This document shows, one piece after another, positions 1-6,038 of a stretch of DNA of 6,038 nt. Positions within the stretch are counted from its first letter, which is position 1, and each line of letters begins with the position of its first letter. Made by a program: the position numbers and the translations under genes. The stretch lies in the NCBI GenBank assembly GCA_021823875.1, contig JAKAMD010000223.1, positions 1 through 6,038 of the forward strand, given 5' to 3'. Below the pieces are notes generated by a model. It searched no databases, was not told the origin of the DNA, and worked only from the letters and a program-made list of their open reading frames with translations. Source of the stretch: Pseudomonadota bacterium (lineage in GTDB: Bacteria > Pseudomonadota > Alphaproteobacteria > Rhizobiales > Xanthobacteraceae).

Positions 1-402
1 GACCTCTGCATCGGTTGCGCCCGATGCGTTCCGGCCTGCCCGTACGGCGCCCGCTACCTGCACGAGTATCTGCCGATCAAGAACAATCCGAAGCCGTATG
101 TGAAGGATGTACCTGAGCTCGCCAAGGCGCCGGTCAAAAATCTCCGGGTCGTCGATAAGTGTGATTTCTGCAGCGCGCGGCTCGAGGCCGGGCAGGAAGA
201 GACGGCGTGTGCCCGGAACTGCTTCGGCAAAGCGATTGTGTTCGGCGATCTGGCCGATCCGAACAGTCGCATCTCGAAACTGGTGGCATCAGAAAAGCCC
301 GATGTCCGCCATCCCGAGTTCGGAACCAAACCGCGGGTGTACTACATCGCACCGGACAAAAAGGTGTTTGACGCGGCCGACGGAAGTTTGAATCCAAGCT
401 GA
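1..402 (+). CDS. 4Fe-4S ferredoxin-type electron-transfer subunit of a molybdoenzyme (DmsB/PsrB/NrfC-like), 5' end missing
   Basis: The gene enters from the left edge in frame 1 and ends at TGA 400-402, leaving 133 visible C-terminal residues. Two cysteine motifs are visible. One is Cys3-x2-Cys6-x2-Cys9-x3-Cys13-Pro followed by YGAR, the usual third cluster of this family. The other is KCDFC with Cys54 and Cys57, then Cys70 and Cys74, followed by a FGDL.D..S segment, the usual fourth cluster. Family members run about 190-250 residues with four cubane clusters, so roughly the first third to half is missing. Cys74 is followed by Phe where the family usually has Pro. By family knowledge, this subunit carries electrons between the catalytic subunit and a membrane anchor or quinone. 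It probably crosses the membrane bound to the Tat-exported catalytic partner encoded 59 nt downstream. The family call is firm; the specific enzyme is not determined. Confidence 0.93.
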   Translation, partial: DLCIGCARCVPACPYGARYLHEYLPIKNNPKPYVKDVPELAKAPVKNLRVVDKCDFCSARLEAGQEETACARNCFGKAIVFGDLADPNSRISKLVASEKPDVRHPEFGTKPRVYYIAPDKKVFDAADGSLNPS

Positions 403-449
403 CCAGGCCATCGGGACTCTGACGAATTTATCATCGAGACAAGCGGTTT

Positions 450-454
450 GGAGG
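450..454 (+). promoter_or_regulatory. Ribosome-binding site of the catalytic subunit gene
   Basis: GGAGG lies 7 nt before the ATG at 462. This strong Shine-Dalgarno match supports that start, as does the Tat motif beginning six residues into the protein. The rest of the 59-nt gap (403-461) shows no hairpin or promoter I can support, so co-transcription with the upstream Fe-S gene is likely. Confidence 0.8.
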
Positions 455-461
455 TTTTATC

Positions 462-3314
462 ATGGACATAAAAGTTTCGCGTAGGGAATTCTTGAAGTCG
501 GCGGGTTACGCCGCGAGCGCGACGGCGCTCCAAGGCAGCGGCCTGCTTGCACTCAATACGTTGACCGCGTCCGAGGCGAAGGCCGTGCCGCTCGGAATGG
601 GAACGTATCAAGTACGGTATACGGCCGACGTCATGTGTCCGGCCGAATGCGGCATGGAAATGTGGGTGCAGAACGGTCGCCTCGCCAAGATCTACGGCAA
701 CAAGGCAGTGCCGATGAACGACGGCGCCTGCTGCGCCAAGGGCGCATCGGGGCAGCAGCTGATCTACTCGCCGTATCGCCTGAAACACCCACTCATCCGA
801 GTCGGCGAGCGCGGCGAAGGCAAGTTCCGCCAGGCGAGCTGGGACGAGGCAATCGACCTAATCGCCCGGAAGCTCACCGACATCAAGAAGAAATACGGCG
901 CCGAGTCCGTGGTGATGGACGCCGGCGACGTGACCGACCGAGATCACTACCACCGGCTGTTCTTCGCCTATGGCACGCCGAACTGCGTCGAGCACGGCGC
1001 GATTTGCGATACGCCGCGGCGCCATGGCCCGAAGCTGATGGTCAACGGCAAACGCTGGGAGCCGGACCTGATGCGGCCGCAGCTCGTGCGCCAAGCGGAC
1101 GGCAGCCTGAAGCAGGACTGGACCTATCGCACCAAGCTCATCGTCTACAACGGCTGGAACCCGTTTGTCGCCACGCGGATCGCGTATGAGAGCCGCGGCA
1201 CGGTGGCGGCGCAGCAGGAATCGGGTTGCAAGGTCATCGTCGTCGATCCGGCGCTCAGCAATACCGCCGCCAAGGCCGACATGTGGCTCGCGCCGCGCGC
1301 CGGTACCGACGGCGACCTGTTTGGCGCGATGCTCCGATACATCCTGGAGAACGACAATCAGAGCGATCCGGCGCACAAATACATCGACTGGAACTTCAAG
1401 AAATATTCGGTCGGCTGGGACGAGTTCGAGGCGGCGTTCAAATCGTGGTGGACGAAGAACGATCCGATCAACGGCATGCCGTATTTCAGCCTCGACTGGG
1501 CTGCCGGACGCACCGGCTTGACCAAGGCGCAGATCCAGGAAGTCGCGCACCTGTTTGGCGTCACCAAGCCGGCCGCGCTGGTCTGGGGAATGCAGTCGCC
1601 CGGGCACCACTTTAACGGCTACTGCGCCTCGATCATCGGCGTGGCGCTCAACGTGATCACCGGCAACTTCGAAGCGCCCGGAGGCGTGATCGACACCGAG
1701 CTCGTGAAATCGGACAAGGGCGGCAGCGCCACCGGCAAGCAGTTCAAGAAACGGAAGGTGGTGCGCAGGGTGGCCGGCAAGGAGGTCGAGGGTGAAGTCG
1801 AGCACCTGCACATGGACGCGTTCGGGAGCAAGTTCCCGGCGGCCTGGGATGACGTGGTAGCCGACTATCCTGACGTGATCGAGAATGGCGTCGAAATCCG
1901 CTACGGCCCGTTCAGAGGCCATCGCTATCCGATGAAGGGATACGTTCTGCGCACCGGCAATTCGGTCTACACCGGATCGGCGCCGTATGCCTGGCAGAAG
2001 GCGCTCGCGGCCAAGGATGCAACGGGCAATCACAAGCTCGAGTTGATGGTCGTCATCGACACCTTGTATCTTGAAAGCGCGCTGTACGCCGACGTGATCC
2101 TGCCGGAGGCGAGCTATGCCGAGCGGCAAAGCGTTGCCGACATCTACCCGTCGCACCCATTGATCTACAACCGGGACGCGGTCATCGAGCCCCTATACGA
2201 GTCGAAGAAGCCGACCGAGATCATGAACCTGCTCGCCAAGCGTCTGGCGGATCTCGGCGATACCGATCTGAAGGGATCGGACTTCTGGCTGAAGTACCGG
2301 ACCGAAGAGGACTTCGTCAACGAGATGCTGGCGCCCGCGCCGGGCAAAGCCAACATTGGCACGCCGCTGCCCTATCCCAAGTACCCCGAGGGCTACACCA
2401 TCATCGGCAACCCGGAATCGCTGGAAAAGGGCGAGGTCACGATCGACGACGCGAAGAAGCGCATTCTCGGCAAGCCGGTCACGGTCGAATGGCTGCGCGC
2501 GAACCAGGGCGTGGCGGTGTGGCCGATGAGCTGGTACCGCTACAAGAAATCGAACGCGGACGAACCGAACGGCGTCTTCCCTCCAACGTCGACGCACCGA
2601 ATCGAATTTAAATTCGACTGGGCCGAGGGCGGCAAGCGTTTCGGTGGCTATCGGTCGTACAACGAGAAAATCGAGAAGGCCAATAACGAGCCGCCCGAAG
2701 GACTGAAGCGAGTTGGCTTCAATAAATATCCGCCGACCTTCTTCTGGTTCGAGACGGTCTGGAATCCATACACGAATCCGGAGTACGCCAAGTACGGCAA
2801 GGACTATCCGTTCCAGCTGATCTGCGGCAAGGTGCACCATGCGATGAGCGGGACACAGATGGTGCCTTGGCTCGGGGAGCTCAAGACCGAAGGTACGTGG
2901 CAGCCGCTCAACAACGCGTTCGAATGCGAGCTGCCCGAAGGACAAGCGGTGGGCCGCGAGCCGATCAAGGCCGTCAAGAAGAAAATCAAGGCGAACAGCT
3001 ACTCGGTCGGCACTGTTTGGATGAACAATGGAGATGCGAAACGCCTCGGTTTGAAGACGGGTGACCTGGTGGTTGTCACGAATCCGTTGAACCGTTCCAC
3101 CCGTGGCAAGGTGTTCGCCTCGGGCGGCATGCGGCCTGGCGTCATCAAGATGGGGTTCGGCACCGGTGGCCGCTTCAGCCCCGGGTTGGGGCCGGCGTAT
3201 CAAAGCCGCAGCTACACGCCGTTGCACAACGAAATGGTCGATCCGACGGCCTTGAGCCCGATCATGGGCTTCCCCGCGTTTGCCGACATGATTGTGGCGG
3301 TGAGGAAGGCATGA
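462..3314 (+). CDS. Tat-exported molybdopterin oxidoreductase catalytic subunit (DMSO reductase superfamily, PsrA/PhsA/TtrA/ArrA-like), substrate unknown
   Basis: This 950-residue protein starts with a twin-arginine signal (SRREFLK, residues 6-12), a hydrophobic stretch, and a likely cleavage after AKA at 39-41, so it should act in the periplasm. The N-terminal Fe-S motif reads Asp56-x2-Cys59-x3-Cys63-x27-Cys91-x-Lys-Gly, with Asp where the first Cys is normally found. Next comes GTPN-x3-H-x3-C (171-182), which makes Cys182 the probable Mo ligand. GWNP (231-234) and RAGTDG (279-284) are cofactor-binding motifs of the family. The ADVILPEASYAERQ segment is typical of the central domain. A molybdopterin-dinucleotide-binding domain occupies about 780-930. 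The length lies towards the upper end for the family. Fe-S and TorD genes on either side support a CISM complex. Polysulfide, thiosulfate, tetrathionate, arsenate or another oxyanion are possible substrates, and an oxidative role such as phenylacetyl-CoA oxidation cannot be excluded. Confidence 0.95.
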   Translation: MDIKVSRREFLKSAGYAASATALQGSGLLALNTLTASEAKAVPLGMGTYQVRYTADVMCPAECGMEMWVQNGRLAKIYGNKAVPMNDGACCAKGASGQQLIYSPYRLKHPLIRVGERGEGKFRQASWDEAIDLIARKLTDIKKKYGAESVVMDAGDVTDRDHYHRLFFAYGTPNCVEHGAICDTPRRHGPKLMVNGKRWEPDLMRPQLVRQADGSLKQDWTYRTKLIVYNGWNPFVATRIAYESRGTVAAQQESGCKVIVVDPALSNTAAKADMWLAPRAGTDGDLFGAMLRYILENDNQSDPAHKYIDWNFKKYSVGWDEFEAAFKSWWTKNDPINGMPYFSLDWAAGRTGLTKAQIQEVAHLFGVTKPAALVWGMQSPGHHFNGYCASIIGVALNVITGNFEAPGGVIDTELVKSDKGGSATGKQFKKRKVVRRVAGKEVEGEVEHLHMDAFGSKFPAAWDDVVADYPDVIENGVEIRYGPFRGHRYPMKGYVLRTGNSVYTGSAPYAWQKALAAKDATGNHKLELMVVIDTLYLESALYADVILPEASYAERQSVADIYPSHPLIYNRDAVIEPLYESKKPTEIMNLLAKRLADLGDTDLKGSDFWLKYRTEEDFVNEMLAPAPGKANIGTPLPYPKYPEGYTIIGNPESLEKGEVTIDDAKKRILGKPVTVEWLRANQGVAVWPMSWYRYKKSNADEPNGVFPPTSTHRIEFKFDWAEGGKRFGGYRSYNEKIEKANNEPPEGLKRVGFNKYPPTFFWFETVWNPYTNPEYAKYGKDYPFQLICGKVHHAMSGTQMVPWLGELKTEGTWQPLNNAFECELPEGQAVGREPIKAVKKKIKANSYSVGTVWMNNGDAKRLGLKTGDLVVVTNPLNRSTRGKVFASGGMRPGVIKMGFGTGGRFSPGLGPAYQSRSYTPLHNEMVDPTALSPIMGFPAFADMIVAVRKA
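2602..2617. repeat. 16-bp perfect palindrome inside the catalytic subunit gene
   Basis: TCGAATTTAAATTCGA reads the same on both strands. It encodes part of an IEFKFD segment, and its AT-rich centre stands out in this GC-rich gene. It may simply follow from the alternating Phe-Lys-Phe codons; no function is claimed. Confidence 0.5.
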
Positions 3315-4003
3315 GCCTGGCAACGCAAGACAGGGCGGCGGAACGATGGTTGCCGGCGGCTGCGGCGGATCAGGTGGTCAGGTCGCGGCCGCTTCTCGCC
3401 GCCGATCTGTTGCGACGCCTGTTTCTTTTCGGTCCCAGCGACGAGGTGCTCGGATTGGCGCTGACTGCGGCGGAGGCGCCCGGCGGAACTTCCGCGCTCG
3501 CGAACGCGGTCGATGCACTGCGGGTCGCAACCGATGCCGGTATCGACGCGGGCGAGGCATGGATGAATGAGTTGGCGGTTGAGTTTACCCGACTGATCGT
3601 GGGCCCCGCGCAGACGCCTGCGGTACCGTACGCGTCTTTCTACCTGTCGCCGAGCCGGCTTGTCATGACCGAAGAGACGCTCGCCGTTCGCCGCCAGTAT
3701 GTCGACGCCGGGGTTGCACGCCGAAGTGATGTGCGCATTCCCGACGACCATCTCGGTCTGGAGCTCGATTTTGTGTACTTTCTCGAGCGGGCAATCGCCT
3801 TGGCACAAGTCAGCGGCGACGACGATACGGCTCAGGCATCGTATGGACGACGCGCCGGCTTCGTGCGTGGCCATATGTCGCAATGGGTGCCGCGCTTTGC
3901 TTCAGACGTACTGGGAGCGACTTCGCACGATTTCATCCGGGCAGCGGTCACGTTGCTATTAGTCTTACTGCTCGATGAAGAGGCATCGCAACCGGAATGC
4001 TGA
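3311..4003 (+). CDS. TorD/DmsD-family molybdoenzyme assembly chaperone
   Basis: This 230-residue protein matches the TorD family in its central block. EFTRLIVGP is followed by VPYASFYL (the family's P.Y.S.Y), then a VRRQYVDAGV segment and IPDDHLGLELDFVYFL (the E..DHL..EL.FM signature). By family knowledge, such chaperones bind the Tat signal and core of the apo-enzyme, hold it until bis-MGD is inserted, and prevent early export. They act in the cytoplasm. The ATG at 3311 overlaps the TGA of the catalytic gene by four bases (ATGA), implying translational coupling, and GAGG at 3302-3305 lies 5 nt upstream of it. The first 20 or so residues are not conserved-looking and the C-terminus is rich in Leu. 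Its most likely client is the adjacent catalytic subunit. Confidence 0.9.
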   Translation: MSLATQDRAAERWLPAAAADQVVRSRPLLAADLLRRLFLFGPSDEVLGLALTAAEAPGGTSALANAVDALRVATDAGIDAGEAWMNELAVEFTRLIVGPAQTPAVPYASFYLSPSRLVMTEETLAVRRQYVDAGVARRSDVRIPDDHLGLELDFVYFLERAIALAQVSGDDDTAQASYGRRAGFVRGHMSQWVPRFASDVLGATSHDFIRAAVTLLLVLLLDEEASQPEC

Positions 4004-4033
4004 CTTGCCGCGGCCAATTCGGAAGCCGGCCAT

Positions 4034-4060
4034 GGTCTATGCTCTGTCCGTCATAGAACC
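4034..4060 (+). other. Imperfect hairpin downstream of the chaperone gene
   Basis: GGTCTATG (4034-4041) can pair with CATAGAACC (4052-4060), with one bulged A and a 10-nt loop. It starts 30 nt after the chaperone stop codon. No T-run follows, so it is not a standard intrinsic terminator. It could stabilise the 3' end of the mRNA or be coincidental. Confidence 0.3.
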
Positions 4061-4081
4061 CGCGAATTACGTTGCCGTGGG

Positions 4082-4099
4082 GCGGTGACGCGTCGCCGC
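4082..4099 (+). other. GC-rich hairpin in the spacer before mobB
   Basis: GCGGTGA (4082-4088) pairs with TCGCCGC (4093-4099) around a CGCG loop, giving seven pairs including one G-U. No T-run follows. It sits mid-spacer (4004-4223), where I see no convincing sigma-70 promoter. Its function, if any, is unknown. Confidence 0.3.
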
Positions 4100-4223
4100 G
4101 CGGTGCAATTCTCCCTCTATCTCGACAACAATGGCGCTGGGTGTCTTACGGGCCGCTTAGTTGAGCGCCCGCGTGGCTGAGGTCGGTGCTTTGTCTTCGA
4201 AGGCCCGCGGAGGCTATTCCGCC

Positions 4224-4268
4224 ATGATGAAAATAGTCTCGCTCTACTTAGCTACCCTTGAGCTCTAA
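4224..4268 (+). CDS. Possible 14-codon leader ORF overlapping the start of mobB
   Basis: GGAGG at 4209-4213 lies 10 nt before ATGATG (4224-4229). The frame encodes MMKIVSLYLATLEL and stops at TAA 4266-4268, overlapping the TTG assigned as the mobB start (4258) by 11 nt in another frame. The Shine-Dalgarno site is far better than anything next to that TTG. It may be a leader peptide that couples translation into mobB, or the true mobB start separated from its body by a one-base indel. The peptide itself resembles nothing I recognise. Confidence 0.35.
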   Translation: MMKIVSLYLATLEL

Positions 4269-4839
4269 GCGCTCTGCCTCGTCCGCCGTTTTCGGCTTTG
4301 TGGGTCGCTCTGGCAGCGGCAAGACCACGCTGATCGCGCAAGTTATCGCGCATCTGCGTGTCGACGGCTTCAGCGTGGCGGCCATCAAGCGCGCACACGA
4401 TGGCTTCGATTTGGATCAACCCGGCAAGGACTCCCACCGCCTGCGTGAAGCTGGGTGTCGCGAAGTGATGGTGGTGGGGGACCGGCGCTGGGCGCTGCTT
4501 CATGAATATCGGGGCGACCCGGAACCGGAACCGCTTGCGCTTGCGCGTCGGATGGCCACCGTCGACATCGTGCTCGTCGAGGGCTTTAAGTCTGCGCCGA
4601 TCCCGATGATCGAAGTTTATCGCCCGGACCTTGGTCGTCCGCCGCTTTGGCCGGAGTTCGAGACGGTAGTCGCCGTGGTGACTGATGCCGAAATTCAGTG
4701 CCCGCGCCCGATATTGGCGCCCGATGACGTGCGCGGCGTCGCTAGTTTCATTGTCGGTTACCTTGGTATGTCGATTGGCGAGATTTCGAGCTTGCAAGAC
4801 CATCGCCGCATGCTTGGCGATCGGGCTTGGAATAGCTAA
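4258..4839 (+). CDS. mobB: Molybdopterin-guanine dinucleotide biosynthesis protein MobB
   Basis: This protein of about 193 residues has a Walker A P-loop, GRSGSGKTT (16-24). It also has the MobB pattern IKRAHDGFDLDQPGKDS (43-59), a RRWALLHE segment (76-83) and the LVEGFK motif (106-111). E. coli MobB is about 175 residues and closely similar in layout. MobB binds GTP and assists MobA in attaching GMP to molybdopterin to form MGD in the cytoplasm. Here it follows a CISM module, so it probably serves that enzyme's bis-MGD cofactor; mobA is not in the window. The start is uncertain. An in-frame stop at 4249-4251 limits extension, and the first available start is TTG 4258, which has no clear ribosome-binding site. 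The next in-frame option, GTG at about 4300, would fall just before the P-loop. An overlapping upstream ORF may drive its translation. Confidence 0.9.
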   Translation: MSSKRSASSAVFGFVGRSGSGKTTLIAQVIAHLRVDGFSVAAIKRAHDGFDLDQPGKDSHRLREAGCREVMVVGDRRWALLHEYRGDPEPEPLALARRMATVDIVLVEGFKSAPIPMIEVYRPDLGRPPLWPEFETVVAVVTDAEIQCPRPILAPDDVRGVASFIVGYLGMSIGEISSLQDHRRMLGDRAWNS

Positions 4840-4963
4840 GGCACGGCACGGCAAGGTTGCTAAGGGCCGGTTCTACACCGACCAACGTATTCGGCGCACC
4901 TGCCAAACTTCGGGAAAAGGGCATCGTTCGCAGCGGCGCTTATAGCCGGCTTGACAGCCAATA

Positions 4964-4985
4964 TCCCCCTGGCTCCGCAGGAGGA
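4964..4985 (+). other. Hairpin burying an AGGAGG sequence in the spacer after mobB
   Basis: TCCCCCTG (4964-4971) can pair with CAGGAGGA (4978-4985) over a 6-nt loop, with seven of eight positions matched. The 3' arm contains a perfect AGGAGG (4979-4984), but no ATG, GTG or TTG follows at a usable distance. A perfect -35-like TTGACA lies just upstream at 4951-4956 without a matching -10. This may be a relic or coincidence. Confidence 0.25.
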
Positions 4986-5048
4986 ATACGCTCGCGGAAC
5001 AGGGGCCGGGCTGCATCCTTTTGCAGGGTCGTTCGTCTCCACTGGTAA

Positions 5049-5094
5049 GGGTGCAATCCGTGCCCGCGCTGAAGATGACGAAGGAAATGCACCC
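5049..5094 (+). promoter_or_regulatory. Inverted repeat enclosing the permease ribosome-binding site
   Basis: GGGTGCA (5049-5055) is perfectly complementary to TGCACCC (5088-5094), which ends directly at the GTG start codon. The 32-nt loop contains the likely Shine-Dalgarno AAGGA (5081-5085), 9 nt before the GTG. If folded in mRNA, the stem would abut the start codon and could limit ribosome access. It could instead be a DNA operator. The geometry is visible; its function is inferred. Confidence 0.35.
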
Positions 5095-6038
5095 GTGAGC
5101 GCTGTTCTCGCCCCGTTGAGGCGCTGGCCCAGCCGGCAGCCGCTGCTGTTCCTGCTCTTGGCCGCCGCGGCCTGGTTTGGGCTGTATCAGACCCTGATGC
5201 CAGCCGCCGACGCGCTGGTGGCCGCATTGCCGGTGAACCGCGACAGCCGCCTCGGCGGCGCGCTGCAGTTCTTCTTCTACGACACGCCCAAGGTGTTGCT
5301 GCTCTTGACCGGCATCGTGTTCGTAATGGGCATGATCAATTCCTATTTCACGCCGGAGCGCACCCGCGCTCTGCTGGCAGGGCGCAGCGAGGGCGCGGCC
5401 AATGTCATGGCCGCGAGCCTGGGCATCGTCACGCCGTTCTGCTCCTGCTCGGCGGTGCCGCTGTTCATCGGCTTCGTGCAGGCGGGCGTGCCGCTCGGAG
5501 TGACCTTTTCCTTCCTGATTTCGGCGCCGATGGTCAACGAAGTCGCGCTGACGCTGCTGTTCGCGATGTTCGGCTGGAACGTCGCGCTGCTCTACCTCGG
5601 TCTCGGCCTGTCGGTGGCGATCGTGGCCGGCTGGGTGATCGGCCGGCTGAAAATGGAAGCGTATCTGGAGGACTGGGTGCGCGACATGCCGCACGCCACT
5701 GCGGCCGTCGGGGAGGACGGGCTCAGCCTCGGCGAGCGCCTGGACTCGGGCTTTGCCTCGGTGCGCGAAATCGTCGGCAAGGTCTGGCCCTACATCCTCG
5801 GCGGCATCGCCATCGGCGCGGGCATCCACGGCTATGTGCCCGCGGACTTCATGGCCTCGTTCATGGGCAAGGACGTCTGGTGGGCGGTGCCGCTGGCGGT
5901 GGTGATCGGCGTGCCCATGTACACCAACGCGGCCGGCGTGATCCCGATCGTGCAGGCGCTGCTCGCCAAGGGTGCGGCGCTGGGCACGGTGCTCGCGTTC
6001 ATGATGAGCGTAATCGCGCTGTCCTTCCCGGAAATGGT
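5095..6038 (+). CDS. ArsP/YraQ-family (DUF318, COG0701) membrane permease, 3' end missing
   Basis: The frame runs from GTG 5095 off the right edge, giving 314 codons plus two bases. The start is supported by AAGGA at 5081-5085 and by an abrupt rise in third-position GC. Hydrophobic segments occur at about 16-35 and 66-85 and in pairs beyond 100. The signature TPFCSCSAVPLF starts at residue 113 (Cys116, Cys118) and is followed by an ISAPMVNE segment. A hydrophilic loop (around LEDWVRDMP) leads to a second half with PMYTNAAGVIPI, the usual two-half layout of this family. Characterised ArsP proteins export trivalent organoarsenicals; many homologues have no known substrate. About 90% of the first 60 codons end in G or C, against about 75% in mobB, so it may not share the history or operon of the molybdoenzyme genes. 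The family is certain; an arsenic substrate is not. Confidence 0.88.
   Translation, partial: MSAVLAPLRRWPSRQPLLFLLLAAAAWFGLYQTLMPAADALVAALPVNRDSRLGGALQFFFYDTPKVLLLLTGIVFVMGMINSYFTPERTRALLAGRSEGAANVMAASLGIVTPFCSCSAVPLFIGFVQAGVPLGVTFSFLISAPMVNEVALTLLFAMFGWNVALLYLGLGLSVAIVAGWVIGRLKMEAYLEDWVRDMPHATAAVGEDGLSLGERLDSGFASVREIVGKVWPYILGGIAIGAGIHGYVPADFMASFMGKDVWWAVPLAVVIGVPMYTNAAGVIPIVQALLAKGAALGTVLAFMMSVIALSFPEM

Noticed and set aside
858..2156. Long open frame on the minus strand (432 codons) opposite the catalytic subunit gene
   Set aside because: It lies wholly antisense to a well-supported gene. Its composition is rich in Arg, His, Val and Leu with no recognisable motifs, as expected of a GC-bias shadow frame.
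2193..3323. Second long minus-strand open frame (376 codons) opposite the catalytic subunit gene
   Set aside because: It is antisense to the molybdopterin-binding domain, has no motifs, and has no supporting ribosome-binding site or partner genes.
4034..4060. Intrinsic terminator after the chaperone gene
   Set aside because: The stem is short, interrupted by a bulge, and followed by CGCGAATT rather than a run of T.
4840..4860. Sigma-54 promoter in the GGCAC-repeat stretch ending TTGC
   Set aside because: The GG and GC elements do not fall at the required 10-nt separation. The GGCAC repeats are only short tandem pentamers after the mobB stop.
4951..4990. Sigma-70 promoter based on the perfect TTGACA at 4951-4956
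   Set aside because: No -10-like hexamer occurs at 16-19 nt spacing; the sequence there is GC-rich (around CTCCGCAGG). A MerR-type 19-bp spacer does not help either.
4955..5094. Cobalamin-type or other known riboswitch upstream of the permease
   Set aside because: Fragments such as GGTGCAATCC resemble parts of the B12 element, but the B12 box and the ordered core blocks are absent. No other riboswitch class was recognisable.
4873..5829. Minus-strand open frame (318 codons) opposite the permease
   Set aside because: The + strand frame encodes a clear ArsP-family protein with its CSCS motif. The antisense product is low-complexity His/Arg/Gln-rich, typical of a shadow of GC-rich membrane-protein codons.

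Overview
The window is GC-rich bacterial DNA with tightly packed genes, all on the + strand. The protein families and codon use fit a proteobacterium able to respire anaerobically. A betaproteobacterium is my guess, but nothing in the window fixes the taxon.

Positions 1-4003 hold a complex iron-sulfur molybdoenzyme (CISM) module. It starts with the 3' end of an electron-transfer subunit carrying four-cysteine [4Fe-4S] motifs (DmsB/PsrB/NrfC type). After 59 nt comes a 950-residue Tat-exported catalytic subunit of the DMSO-reductase superfamily. Its Mo-ligand region is Cys type, as in the polysulfide/thiosulfate/tetrathionate/arsenate reductase branch (PsrA/PhsA/TtrA/ArrA). A TorD-type assembly chaperone follows, overlapping the catalytic gene by ATGA. 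No membrane anchor (NrfD or DmsC type) lies between these genes; it may be upstream of the window or absent. The substrate cannot be read from the sequence.

Positions 4004-4257 are a spacer with two GC-rich hairpins and no clear promoter. They end in a short leader reading frame with a strong ribosome-binding site, which overlaps the next gene in another frame. Positions 4258-4839 encode MobB, a P-loop GTP-binding protein of molybdenum-cofactor (MGD) biosynthesis. Its position suggests a local cofactor supply for the upstream enzyme.

Positions 4840-5094 are a second spacer without a convincing gene. It holds several inverted repeats, one of which encloses the ribosome-binding site of the next gene. 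From 5095 to the window end runs a permease of the ArsP/YraQ family (DUF318), cut off at its C-terminus. Its third codon positions are clearly more GC-rich than those of mobB, so it may belong to a different transcription unit or have a different history.

The working model is that the chaperone and MobB mature a periplasmic bis-MGD enzyme, which passes electrons through the Fe-S subunit to or from the membrane quinone pool. The most unusual feature is the N-terminal Fe-S motif of the catalytic subunit, where aspartate occupies the position of the first cysteine. I found no RNA gene, CRISPR array, complete mobile element or toxin/defence system.
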